A DNA stretch of 64,000 nt, taken from Lentinula raphanica. Taxonomy: Eukaryota > Basidiomycota > Agaricomycetes > Agaricales > Omphalotaceae. The notes beneath the pieces were generated by a model that worked only from the letters and a program-made list of their open reading frames with translations, made no database searches and was not told the DNA's origin. The translations under genes and the position numbers were made by a program. The stretch lies in the NCBI GenBank assembly GCA_027919835.1, contig JANVFP010000037.1, forward strand, positions 248,001 through 312,000, read 5' to 3'. Of the stretch, positions 1-10,905 are shown one piece after another. Position 1 is the first letter of the stretch. Each line of letters opens with the position of its first letter.

Positions 1-1036
1 TTGGGAGACGCCTCTTCTTCACCTGCAACGTCCTCCATCTGAAGATCTTCATCAGAAACCGTTAGATCTATCAAGTGGAACGACGTACAGGGCTATCTTG
101 GTCAGCTACTTTGACGGGAGTGCCCTTTCGATACAACTTAGCGCGACGTTCGGCTCGATAAGCAAGAATGGCGTAGGCTGCAATGCCATCACAGCCTGGA
201 CTTGCCTGTTGACGACGAAGGAAGGCAGTAGTTCCCTTGGGACGGGCCTTACGTGCAGCAGCCTCGTCTTCAGCTTCGGCGGCGGCGAGATCTGCTTCCT
301 AACTCGATGGATCAGTACTTCGGATCGACCGACGAACAGATCTACTCACGATTTCTTCCATGAACTTCTGTTCAGCGTCAATGGGCTCGACTGAAGCACG
401 TTCCACGGTCTTTTCTCTGGCCTTGGACGATTCCTTGCCTTTGGTCTTTGAAAATTGATCAGATCTATCGAAGGGACAAAGTTTTCGAAGCATACTTACT
501 CCTGGAGTCGAGTTTTTGACTTCCTTTGCAGCGGCTTCGGCCTTCTGCATTTTGGCTCGAGTGGCGGAACGACGGATCTTGACGAGCTCGTCAGAACAGT
601 TCCATCCGGGAGTCTTGTCCGCCCTCATTCTTGACGTTGGGGTAGAGTCTGCCGGCCTCCTCTGCATCTCAGAGAAGGCCATGATGCCGATCAAGGCTCA
701 CTCAAGGCCTCGTACTGTTGCATGTACGAAGTGTTGAGACTGGCAGCCTCCTTCGACACCTTAAGGGACTGGAAAAGTCGTCAGAAGACTGATAATGAAC
801 AGATCTAGTCATGAAATACATACAATGTGTTCATAGGCAGACTTTACATCAGCCATGATCGCTTTTCTCGTCGAAGTCTGAAGCTTGATGGATCCTTGTT
901 GATTGATAGCAGCACTGAAGCCTAGGGTACGATCTTGACATAGTACTTTGGCCCAGTGTGCTGCATCGTCAGCCCAGTCCTCAAGCTCGGACTCCAAACG
1001 AAGGGGAGTGTTGGAAAATTCGTGGTTGGGCGCCAT
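1..1036 (-). pseudogene. Hypothetical multi-exon gene or relic, cut by left window edge
   Basis: I do not recognise the product. The ATG at 1036 begins a clear coding exon (first residues MAPNHEFSNTPLRLESELED) that runs to about 838, where a GTATGT donor follows codons for EHI. Further coding blocks lie at about 300-790 (Ala/Lys/Arg-rich, helical in character) and 1-300 (Ala/Glu-rich, then RRQQASPGCDGIAAYAILAY). Near position 70 the reading frame changes with no intron long enough to explain it, so the gene may be decayed. Its 3' part is outside the window. Several AGATCT sites lie inside it. It may be a protein carried by a repeat family rather than a host gene; that is inference. Confidence 0.4.
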
Positions 1037-1969
1037 ATTTTTGTTTGGGAGTTGGATCTACTCGGATCAGTGCTGTTTTATACGAGAAACTTTCCTTGAC
1101 TGAGTCAGCAGGGACTGCTGAGCTTTTAGTTTGGGGGAGGGGACACTGTGTTTCGAAAATTTTCAAAATTTAAAATTTTACGAAGTCAGTGATCTAAGTG
1201 AAACAAGCATGTGGGTAACATGTATAGCACTAGATCTGAGGCCGACGTAGCTCACATTAGTTGCCCAAAGGATTAAGAGACCTTAGGGCAGTGACCACCA
1301 ACATTTTTATAAGCGAAAGGCACGAAAGAACGAATAGATCTATTCGTGTTTTCCGCATATATTCACAGATCTGGGGTCCTGTAACAAGGGATACTCCAGA
1401 TCTATTCATTTTCTTACAAAGAGGCTCAGTAAGTCACGAAATTCGTATTTCAAGACTTCTATTAGAGCTTACTTTATTTCTACACTACTGAGGACAGATC
1501 TATTCAGTTCATGAACTTAGTGGACTTATGAGAATTTCACACGAGGTTTCAAGATCAATTGGCGCTAAGGCCATGCATTGGTCAGACTACTAAGGTACTA
1601 CCTAAGTGTCTGTAAATGTACCAAGAGATATTGAAGAGACCTCGAAGAAATACTACATAGGCTACGAGTAAGATTGATGATATTTAGTCCGTATGTAGTA
1701 AAACTAAGGGTCTGTAGATGGAGTCGCATGGAATATGTACAAGTAATGTCCGAGTCCAAGAAAGCTACCGACGAGCAGATCCACCAAAGAAACCAGTCCC
1801 AAGCAGAAGACAGAAACCAAGGATTATTCAGGTTTCTGCTCTCAGGAAGGAGTAGGTAGTTCGTCAGGCTTAGCCGCCGCCTCTGCGTCACTTTCCAGTT
1901 AGAGGCGTGCATGGCCGAATAGGTCTTCTTTGGTTCTTCAACTGGAGATCGCTGGGAACAGATGTGACT
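1037..1969. other. Non-coding spacer with clustered AGATCT sites
   Basis: No supported gene. It holds AGATCT at 1232, 1336, 1377, 1398 and 1496, including the perfect 16-bp palindrome CGAATAGATCTATTCG at 1331-1346. It also holds a purine-rich 15-mer TTTAGTTTGGGGGAG at 1125-1139 that recurs at 4812-4826. It lies directly upstream of the minus-strand start at 1036. Confidence 0.5.
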
Positions 1970-4354
1970 TCACCCGAGGTCGAAGGACCGAGGAAGGTCG
2001 AGCTTGTGATCCTTCAGGAACTGTTGGAACTTCTCGATCTCCTCCGGTTTCTCGAGATAGGCTGAAAGGTTACATGAGGAGTTCCAGTTGAAGAAGGTGG
2101 CAAGAGAGTCGCATCGTCGTAGCTAGCTTCTCTTGGGATGTTCCTTGGCCCAAGCAGTAAGCACAACGTTAGCGTCGAGTCCGCAACCTTGAGGTCGCGG
2201 ACCAAGTGCGAGGTTGTAGCCGCCAATTGAACATTTCCTGGGCTAGCTCCTGTGCACGAAAGTAGCGATCTAGCCAGCCTGGAAACGGCAAGGGCCAAAG
2301 AATAACCTGGAAGCCAGGCAATGAGACATCAGCACGTAGATCAGAACGCCAAGTTCGACGTTGCTTACCTCCGGGAAGAGACTGTACGGCTTGGGAGTTC
2401 TTGAAGAGATCCGATTGAATCCAAGTGGAGGCGCTGGGACAAGTCCGATGAGATTGGTGCATCCTTGACAAGGACCCCCGAGCCGTGAGCCAGCTACACA
2501 GGTGAGGCCGCGGACCTGGCATGATACCAGTCCAGGGAGGGAGCCAAGTCGGGATCTGAATGGCCATGTCGGAATCCTCGTGAACCATGCGACGAGAAAC
2601 GAGGTGACCAAAGCGGCCCAAGTTTCTAAGGAAAACGAGACACCGCCAGTGTCAGGAAAGCCCCCAGCTCTTGAGCTCGTCGTCCAAGTCCACGGAGAGA
2701 TCGAGGATCTGCATTTCGGGTCGACGTTTGACCGGAATCTTGTTCACGAGGTCTGCAAAGCGTTTTGACCTGAAAGTTGGGTTCGTAAGGAAAGGACATG
2801 ATGGTCTTCGTATCCAGATCGTTTGCTCAAGGGAACCTCGGGCTCAGTTGATGCGTCCGAGTCACTTTGGAACCTTGGAGGTCTATAACGGCGGCGTCTG
2901 AACTTGAGGAGGCGGAGTCTCTTGGAGTTTGTCCGAAGCTGAGTCTTGGCTTCTTGGGCAGAGGTTCTGTATTTCCTATGAAAAAGGACTGTTAGCAACT
3001 AAGTCAGGCTAAACGTGATAGGAACTTACCGCATCCGCGACAGGAGAGGAAGTGTCCCGCGCGTTTCGATGGCTTGGGAACGGGTCTACTAGCCACGGGG
3101 ACCAACCTTGGCAGACGAAGCCTTGGAAGGTTGATGCGGGACTGCGACGAATGGGAGTTCTGCAGGATAAGAAGGTTAGGACGACTGAGAAGCAAGGATA
3201 GTACAGACGTACCGATGGACGCCTTGGCTTACCTTTGCCTTTCGGAGCCTTGAATATGTCTTCGGCTCATATCCTCGAGACTTCGTCTCCCCATCATCGT
3301 ACTCGTCGAACCTGCAGCTGGAGAAGCGGGACCCTCATTCTCATCGATTGGAGAAGCAGGGCCTGCATTCTCGAATCGTCGTCCTCCACGCGTTCAGAAG
3401 TGGACTAGCGGGCGGAAGGTCATCCAGACCACTGGGATCGGGCAACAGAACGTGTCCAGTAATAGGATGATGCAAACGTTACCGGGCGAGCCAGCTGAGC
3501 CACGGTGATCAGAAGTTGACCTTCAACGTCGATGGATCTAGTGGAGCGGAATGCCAGCGAGGAACACTGTGGGAAGGCCTTTCAAGGACTACCCAGCGTT
3601 AGTAGGTAGACAAGGCAGATAGCTAAACGGTACTTACGCGGATTTCGAGCGCAATGCCTTGTCACACCAACCCCTCGTCGAGTATCTTCGTTGTAACCCG
3701 GACGTGTATTCAGCCTTGGTGAGAGTCTTCTCACAGAAGTCACAGAACAGCGAGACGAAACGAAGCGCAAAGAGGGGACACAACGGGACTTGTGCCAGAA
3801 GATCCGATAGTAGCCCTGAAAGACAACGCGTCAGTTTCACTGTAGACGGAATGAGAAAGACCTACCAAAGCCCTAGTCACAGAGGATCTTGAGCATAGCC
3901 AGTAGAGCGTCCTTGGTCTTGGTTTGGGCTCGTCCATAACGTCGGCCAAGGCCTCCTGTACGGTGACAGGCCCGATACAGCAGGTATCCTTCCTCGCGCA
4001 ACAGGCCCTTGTTCGAAGCCCTCTACGAACTGAACGAGTAGGCAGGGTAGAAGGTTCCGGAACCTGAGTCTTGTAGTCTTTGGCTGGAGTCTGAGGGAAT
4101 TCGATAGTGTCGGAACCGGATAACGCGCCAACTCGTAGGCAGAGCCAAACGAGTTGGAATGGAAGGCCAGGCCTCTGAAGAGGTCGCATTCATGCTTGGA
4201 TGAAGGGAGGAAAAGGACTGCTTCTTGGCGGTGATGTTGTCCTCGCGCGAAGCTGAGTGTTGAACTTGACCTCTTCAGATGTGAAACCTTGCTGCGAAGT
4301 TCTCGAACCGATATTGCTTTCGTGACGACGAGATCCGGCTGTACGCGACGACAT
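1970..4354 (-). pseudogene. Decayed multi-exon gene with cysteine motifs
   Basis: Minus-strand coding-like blocks start at the ATG at 4354 (MSSRTAGSRRHESNIGSR) and end with residues EIEKFQQFLKDHKLDLPRSF and a stop at 1970-1972. Plausible splice sites appear between blocks, for example GTAGGT...TTTCAG near 3830-3880 and GTAAGT near 3637. In several places the obvious peptide continues in another frame without a usable intron: around 4190-3900, and in the cysteine block near 2510-2460 (GLTCVAGSRLGGPCQGC followed by HRTCPSAST in another frame). A second cysteine block with CDFC lies near 3730. The cysteine spacing resembles proteins often found beside repeats in mushroom genomes; this family link is from memory. 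I infer a frameshifted relic, though unrecognised introns could explain some breaks. Confidence 0.4.
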
Positions 4355-6491
4355 AGCGATAATGGAGAAAAGATCAGTTGAACGTCGATGTTGAAGTTGG
4401 AAGAAAGAGAAAGCGGACTTAGAGAAAATTTTCGAAGTCCGGTTGCCCTTTTATCCACGGTTCTTAAGAACTTCCCAGGACGTAATAAGCCACTGGGAAA
4501 ATTCTAAGAATAGTAGGAAAATTGTAATACTTACAAAGGTCAGAGAAATGAACTTTGTGAAGTTGCAGGATGTTGTGATTAGATCTCTTGATAATCACAC
4601 TCGGAAATTAGGCGCTTCTATCGAGTTAGCCGCGGGTTTAATTATCATCAGTTGATCCCGAGGCAACCGAACAGATCTATAGCGTTAATGAGTGGGAATA
4701 CCATTGGGATATCGAGAGATCAATCCAAAAGCTCGGATCAGTTGCAGTACCACACTCCCAAGGGAGGTACGAGCCTGTCTACCCAACCAGATGACCGGGG
4801 ACGGTCAGATCTTTAGTTTGGGGGAGATAATACGCCCATTTTGCGTGCAGGCATGCAATGGCCTAATTTTAACGATTAGAGCCTTGTAGAGTACTAAAGG
4901 ACTGTAGTGAGCCCGAGCTGACAGTCAAACTTGTATCATGTTAATGCCAGGACGTCAGATCCAGACAGGAAAACACATCCTGACGAATAATAAGAGTTAA
5001 CACTCGAGTCCCTTGGTCGGGGAGTCCTTCAAGACAAAGCCACCTCTGATATGAGCTATCAAGGGATTATCAACTTAGTTTTCAACGCCTAACGGCCAAC
5101 TGAGTATGATACTGCACCGAGACGAGCTTAGAACCAATAGATCTATTCGTATTACCAGTGGGGATGGATTATTCAAGGCCCAGACTCAACAGATCTGTTC
5201 ACTTAGATCGAGTTTCGGGATGGATCAGGTCGCAGGAATGTGACTAAACGGAGAAACAACCAAAGTGTATCATCCCAGTTACATGTGGACGTTTCCTAAA
5301 TGGGAAATAGACGCCTGAGATGTACAGCTTTGACCAGGAGTGTTGCAAGGGTAGATCTTTCGACTTCACCATTGTTAAACCTCTGGATCTATTCGATATA
5401 TGCATATCGTTGGAAAGCTAGAAGCCAAACGAACCTATTGGGACAGGTTTCCCCCCTTTATATGTACTCCCATTCAGTTGGAGAGGCATACAACCGTTCA
5501 CATAGCGGAATCAAATGAGGAAACGTTTGAGTTACCTGTGCAGGAGCTTATCCGTGCCCTTTAACCACCAGCATGTGGATGGACGCACAGACCAGGTCCG
5601 GATTCGAAGGTCAGGCAACTAGATCTCGACGAAGGACCACCAGAAATGGACATTTTACTTGTTTTTATCCTTTTTACTCTCTGTTTCTCTGGTGTTTGTA
5701 TCGTTTCTCGTCCTATCTTTCCTTATTTGTATCAGATCTCGGACTCCGTTCTCTCAAATCTATAGATCTATTCCATAAAATAGTAAATTGGCTACAGATC
5801 TATTCGTAGAAGTACTTAAGGACGTAGCCTACAAAAATATATTCAGGTTTTGTGCCCAGTTTCTCTGACTAGCTAACCTTTGCTCTCATACGTGAGGAGT
5901 AAAGGCTTTGTAAGCCGGGCGGTCTTCGAAAGTGGTTGTGAAATTCTCATCTCGTTAGGCCCGATATCTTGTCAGTTGATAAAGTCTCAGCTAGATTTGA
6001 ATCGAAGGTAGACTCCTATCGTGGAGATACAGAGGGCTTGGTTCTCGGTTGTTCCAAGTGAGCGTTCAGAGTTTCGGTGGCTCTGATCAAGCAGACGTGT
6101 GGTGATCGGTGATCCATACGAGCTGTGGAAGGTTTCCTGTGATCGGTGATCAGTAGATCTTCAACCTGGTTCTGATAGTATTTGTGTGGTCATAAAGTCT
6201 GATCTATACGAGTTCTCTCGTTCCTTGTAAACCCTTTGAGTGGATCACTCACCCCTTCGAGTCCAGATCAAAAGATCTGTACTTCCGTGTCACTTCGCTC
6301 TGTTGACCTGTATTGCGGATCCAGTAGATCTTTTAAGACTACCAGTTCGTTCTAAGGTATAAGATCGTGCGGAATCTCTGACAACGCCCCACACCTCGCT
6401 TAAATACATTTGACAAATGACATAAGAAGTATATTGGTGATCAGTGTTCAGTGATAAAGTCACTAGGTCATTAGATCTATCCAACGAAGCA
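4355..6491. repeat. AGATCT-rich non-coding region
   Basis: There is no supported gene in 2.1 kb. AGATCT occurs 14 times (4581, 4673, 4807, 5139, 5191, 5353, 5621, 5734, 5764, 5796, 6155, 6273, 6326, 6473), often inside the longer string AGATCTATTC. The 15-mer TTTAGTTTGGGGGAG is at 4812-4826. GTGATCGGTGATC is repeated near 6100 and 6139. The block ends where the LINE ORF2 stop begins. It behaves like a decayed repeat or a dense regulatory region; I cannot name the element. Confidence 0.5.
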
Positions 6492-9400
6492 TTAAATTGC
6501 ACCCTTCATATCCTCGTTATCGCAGTGAACATCATTCCTTGCAGCCTCACATGCAGTGCAACGACAGTTTCGCCGACGACTATGCCTTGGTGTCCGAATC
6601 TTTCCGGCCAGGGCTTCAACGTCTCCTACAGTGGTTACTCCGTGGTTATGGCGAAGACAGCGGCTCTCTTTGCTGTTGTGGAGCTTGTGGCTGCCTTTCG
6701 CCTCTTTATGAAGCCAAATGGGCATTTGACGTATGATGGTTCTCGAGAAGGCAAGACCTTCGAGTCGTGCTCCATACTTCTTCGCAATATTGATCATGTC
6801 CTTCAAGTCTTTCGGTAACTTGCTTGCGTTTGAGTTCCAAGATTGTAGGAATATATTAACCTTCTCTCTCTCCTCTAGGTTCGAGAATTTGCTTGGTACA
6901 TGGTGTGCTAGTATGGCATCTGCAACAAAGGTCCACGTTGCTCTATTTTCGTTTAGGTCTAGATAGCTTTGGAGCCATGTGACGAGGATAGCTTCGTTTC
7001 GGGCCAGCAGGTCTAGCAGTTGGCGGCCCCCCTCCTCTATTGGTGCGTACACTGTTTCCTTGTTCACTCGTACCAGAGATTTATCATCCCACAGAAACTT
7101 TTGGATGCGTTTCTCCAGACGTGCTTCAACCTCTTGTGGCATTCCTTGGACTTTCGTTAGATACTGGGTCATTCCTCCAACAATCATGGAGATGATCAGT
7201 CTTCGGCCCTCCATTGTTGGTCTGCTTTGCTCCCATCGCATTAGGGAAGCATCTATTTTCTCGATTACTTTTGTCCATGGGGTGAGTTGATTGATGTTGT
7301 TTCCAACGAGGGCGCCAAGGGTTCGGATTGCTTCACCTTCCCGAGCGATCTTGATGTGGTCAGGTATCCGAGTTCCGTCCTGACCGTTCAGATAGCGTTG
7401 TTGGCGTAGGCTCTCGCGGTGTTCTGGAGATCCAATGGGGACAATTTCGGTCTTGCTGATATTGAATTTCGCTCCAGATGCAAGACACCACTTTACTAGA
7501 ATCCGTTGGAGAGTGTCGAAATCATCATCTTTCGATAAGTAAACGGTTGTATCATCTGCAAAGAACGTTGCAATCAGACGTTCCCTTTTGCCGGGGATCT
7601 TCAATCCTTCCAGGTCAGATTTCCGTAGTGCCTCCCCCAGGGGTTCAATGGCTATGTCAAATAACAGACATGAGAGTGGATCACCCTGCCTTACTCCTTG
7701 GGTAACTCTGAAGGGGGACGTACTCGTCATCCCATTTACTATTACAGATGTATATGCATCACTATACAGTGCTCTAACAGTGTTAATAAACAGGTCAAGT
7801 AGCCCATATTTTGCTAGGGTCTTCCATAAGTAGTCATGTTTGATCTTATCGTAGGCTTTTTCTTGGTCTAATGCTACAATTGCCCCATCCTGTTCCGAAA
7901 CTTCTGCCAGGTCAATCACTAGCTTTGTGAGCCATATCTGATCGTATATGTGGCGCCCTGGGACGAAGCCTGCTTGTGCTTCATTTATGATTTGTGGAGC
8001 AGCTTTTGCCAGTTTGATAGTAAGGGCTTTGGTCATTATCTTGTAATCAGAGTTCAGGAGAGATATCGGTCTGTAGTTTGCTATAACAGCTTTGTCTCCC
8101 TTTTTATACAGCGGGCACATCCAACTGCTTGAGAAGGTGGTTCCTGGGGCCATGCCAAATGTTTCAATTTCATTATATACCATTCTGAGGGTTTTGATAA
8201 TGTTAAAGGCAGGTTTGCTGTGCGCTTTAGCATTTTGGTATCGCGCATTTATGGTTTTCCAAATCTCGTAACTAATACCATTCAGTCCTGGTGCTTTATG
8301 ATTGGCTGACAGCTTGAGAGCTTTGCAGACATCTTCGTCGGTGAGTTTTTGGCTCAGGAGGTCATTTGCTTCCTCAGTGATACTTACTTCTATCTGTTCG
8401 AGTACATGAGCAATTGCTGTTTCTCTGTCTGGCTCATTTGCATCATGTTCATCCAATTGTATTCCTTCGTGGTGGTCCCTCATCATATCAGCCATCTTTT
8501 GTGAATTAGTTTCATATCGCTTTTCACGTTCTCGATTTTCACCATTGTTGTCGAGCATAGCCTCTTCGCGGTGTGTTTGCTGTTCACTTTCGGGAATTTC
8601 AAGGCGAATCAGGGGTTGGCGTGGAGATTTCTTTTTGTTTTGTTGTGACCAGTAACGTGAAATGGTCTCGCCATGCACATGGTTTCTTGCTCTGGTCATT
8701 TCTCGTGTTGACCGGTGTCTCCTCTGCTCCAACATGGCTAACTTTTCTTTCAACACTGTGGTGGATAGTAGCCGTTCATCATCCGTAAGAAGAGGATCGT
8801 TGCTAATGGTATCAATCTGAGTTGCAGTTTCGTGAATCTCTTTCTCCAATTTGGGTATCACTATCTTTGCCCGTTCCCTTGCTAGGTTTACAAAACGCTC
8901 TTGGAATCTCATCCATTCGGTTTGCATATTTACATTTTCATTCCACTCCCGATTTTTCAGGGTTTCAAGGGTTTCTTCGAGCTTCATTCCTTCAGTGTCA
9001 ATGAAGTTCTTTACTGCCGCATCGTATAAAATATGGGGAGGCATTACCCATCGTCCTCTACCTATGATTGGGGCTGACTTGGTTGTATATTTCACTGAGA
9101 CCATATCATGGTCTGTCTTAATGCCCGGCATCTCGATCTTCCATTCATAAAAGTTGTCACTTTTTCCAGCTCTATGGTAGATTCGGTCCAGACGTGCATG
9201 GTGTTTGGTTCTGTCTCTAGTGGTTCTCATGAAGGTGTACTGCAGGGTACTAGGGTTTGTGTTCCTCCAACCGTCTTCAAGCTGTAGTGCGGACTTTAAA
9301 TCATCCAGTGCATCCACAGCAACACTTGCATCATTTCTCATGGGAAGCCGGTCAATTGCTTCTTCCACTACGTTACAGTCCCCCAGCATGAGGTCAGGTT

Positions 9401-9953
9401 TACGGATACGTGGGTTCCGCTCGAAGAAGTCCTGTATTTTTCTCCAAAATACTGCATTTTCCTGCATACTTATGTTTGGTGCGTAGATTCCGAGGATGGA
9501 CAATCTCTCATTGTTATGCCAGTCAATCTCCAATAATAGTGCATGACCTGGCACTACTTCATATGTCTGGATACCTTCCGTATTCGTCATGCTTTTGTTG
9601 AGGGCAAATGCAATTCCAGCGGCATTTGCTGTATTCGGGAGTTTTGAGAAATAAATTTTCAAGTAGGCCCCGTGGACTTGTTCAATCTCTGCCCGTCGTT
9701 CTGCATCCATGTGGGCTTCACCAACTACTAGTATTCCTATCCCCTTTCGATTCATCACTTGTCTTGCGTGGAACCACTTGTTGTCAAGGTCATTGGGGTT
9801 GATTACCCCATGACCTCGTATGTTTAGGGCAGCAATTTTGATAGAGGCTGTCGTCCTCTTCCTACAGCGATGATTTTGTGTCGCTCTTCGGTCATGATGA
9901 CCCTCTCGTTGGGGTGTTCTGCCACCTTCATTGTCATTTGGACTACTGTTCAT
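6492..9953 (-). CDS. LINE ORF2: endonuclease and reverse transcriptase
   Basis: It encodes the enzyme that nicks target DNA and copies LINE RNA. The open frame runs upstream to about 10318 but has no ATG until 9953, so that ATG is given as the start; a GTG lies at 10151. The N-terminal endonuclease/exonuclease/phosphatase fold shows ALNIRG, GEAHM, GDCNVV (about 9370-9390) and KTDHDMVSV (about 9110). The reverse transcriptase shows YRPISLLNSDYKI, EAQAGFVPGRHIYDQI, ALDQEKAYDK, VRQGDPLSCLLFD and the catalytic FADD box at about 7550-7566. The C-terminus carries a short cysteine cluster (CRCTACEAARNDVHC) just before the stop. No internal stop or frameshift is visible. I see no RNase H domain. The C-terminal cysteine motif looks short compared with related elements I remember, so the 3' end may be trimmed. 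Confidence 0.9.
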   Translation of the reverse strand: MNSSPNDNEGGRTPQREGHHDRRATQNHRCRKRTTASIKIAALNIRGHGVINPNDLDNKWFHARQVMNRKGIGILVVGEAHMDAERRAEIEQVHGAYLKIYFSKLPNTANAAGIAFALNKSMTNTEGIQTYEVVPGHALLLEIDWHNNERLSILGIYAPNISMQENAVFWRKIQDFFERNPRIRKPDLMLGDCNVVEEAIDRLPMRNDASVAVDALDDLKSALQLEDGWRNTNPSTLQYTFMRTTRDRTKHHARLDRIYHRAGKSDNFYEWKIEMPGIKTDHDMVSVKYTTKSAPIIGRGRWVMPPHILYDAAVKNFIDTEGMKLEETLETLKNREWNENVNMQTEWMRFQERFVNLARERAKIVIPKLEKEIHETATQIDTISNDPLLTDDERLLSTTVLKEKLAMLEQRRHRSTREMTRARNHVHGETISRYWSQQNKKKSPRQPLIRLEIPESEQQTHREEAMLDNNGENREREKRYETNSQKMADMMRDHHEGIQLDEHDANEPDRETAIAHVLEQIEVSITEEANDLLSQKLTDEDVCKALKLSANHKAPGLNGISYEIWKTINARYQNAKAHSKPAFNIIKTLRMVYNEIETFGMAPGTTFSSSWMCPLYKKGDKAVIANYRPISLLNSDYKIMTKALTIKLAKAAPQIINEAQAGFVPGRHIYDQIWLTKLVIDLAEVSEQDGAIVALDQEKAYDKIKHDYLWKTLAKYGLLDLFINTVRALYSDAYTSVIVNGMTSTSPFRVTQGVRQGDPLSCLLFDIAIEPLGEALRKSDLEGLKIPGKRERLIATFFADDTTVYLSKDDDFDTLQRILVKWCLASGAKFNISKTEIVPIGSPEHRESLRQQRYLNGQDGTRIPDHIKIAREGEAIRTLGALVGNNINQLTPWTKVIEKIDASLMRWEQSRPTMEGRRLIISMIVGGMTQYLTKVQGMPQEVEARLEKRIQKFLWDDKSLVRVNKETVYAPIEEGGRQLLDLLARNEAILVTWLQSYLDLNENRATWTFVADAILAHHVPSKFSNLEEREKVNIFLQSWNSNASKLPKDLKDMINIAKKYGARLEGLAFSRTIIRQMPIWLHKEAKGSHKLHNSKESRCLRHNHGVTTVGDVEALAGKIRTPRHSRRRNCRCTACEAARNDVHCDNEDMKGAI

Positions 9954-10905
9954 GTTGTGTCCGTTGCCTGAGTTGATGTCTGGCGTTGCGGGGTTGTGAT
10001 TCCCCTCGTGGTCAGGTTCATTTTCCTGCCTTCCCCACTGATTGCGGGGTGTGCCCTGTTGGCTGTCATGGTCATTTCGACCAATTATATCCTCAGCATT
10101 TTCTGTGCCGGGGGTAGGGTTTGGACCACCCTGTGGTTGCGCCGGAGGCACACCAGTCTCCCTATTTGCCCTTGGCCCTTCGTACTCACCGTTCCGGATG
10201 GGAGTTACGTCCGACGATTCTCCGGGCCTCGGGGTACCTGTAGACGAAGAACCGTTAGACGAAGAGAAAGCACGTACCGGAGTCCGTGAGGAAGGGCTGG
10301 AAGAACTTGAGGGGACGGTGCACTACACCAACGAACTATGGGAGGGTCCAGACCTAATACCACCCCGCAAAGGTAGCGTGAAGGCCCAGGGAGATTCCAG
10401 TACTTAGTCATGGAGGAAACCCGAGTTTCACTCCGAAGACTATTAGTGTGGAGGCCAGGATTGCTGGCGGATGGTCTCCAGGCTAAATAGCCCCACCACT
10501 GCGGCCCTCCATGTATACATAATCCTTTTGCCCAGAAAGGTTCATGTACCGGTAATGGAAGGCATATCTCAAGCCGTTTCCTGTCCTGCAATGCAGTCAG
10601 TATATTTGGCGGCTCGAGTTTGCGTGTTGTTATCTGCCACGGCTTCTCCTTCTCGGGAAGGAGTACATGCTATATATCTCGCAGTTAGCCATAGGCTTGA
10701 CTATGCTTATCTGAGTTTATTCCCCGAACTCATTCCTTCAGTCATACTGGTTGAGAGGAGGGTACAAGATTCTGTATTTTGAGTCCATTATGTAGCATAG
10801 GCCTTATATAGACTACAGTTATAGAGTATTTTATTGTGAGATGGGAGTGAGCACACAGATACGACGAGCAAACTTTGATTGCCCTCATTCCGTGATAAGG
10901 ACATA
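9954..10905 (-). other. LINE spacer between ORF1 and ORF2
   Basis: The ORF2 frame stays open without an ATG from 9954 up to a TAG near 10318, encoding Pro/Ser/Gly/Asn-rich low-complexity sequence. From there to the ORF1 stop no convincing coding signal is visible. A GTGAGT sequence on the minus strand near 10190 looks like a splice donor, but I found no matching gene structure. Confidence 0.45.

Noticed and set aside
1061..4826. A complete LTR retrotransposon between the two polypurine-like 15-mers
   Set aside because: No LTR pair, primer-binding site, protease, reverse transcriptase or integrase could be found between or around them.
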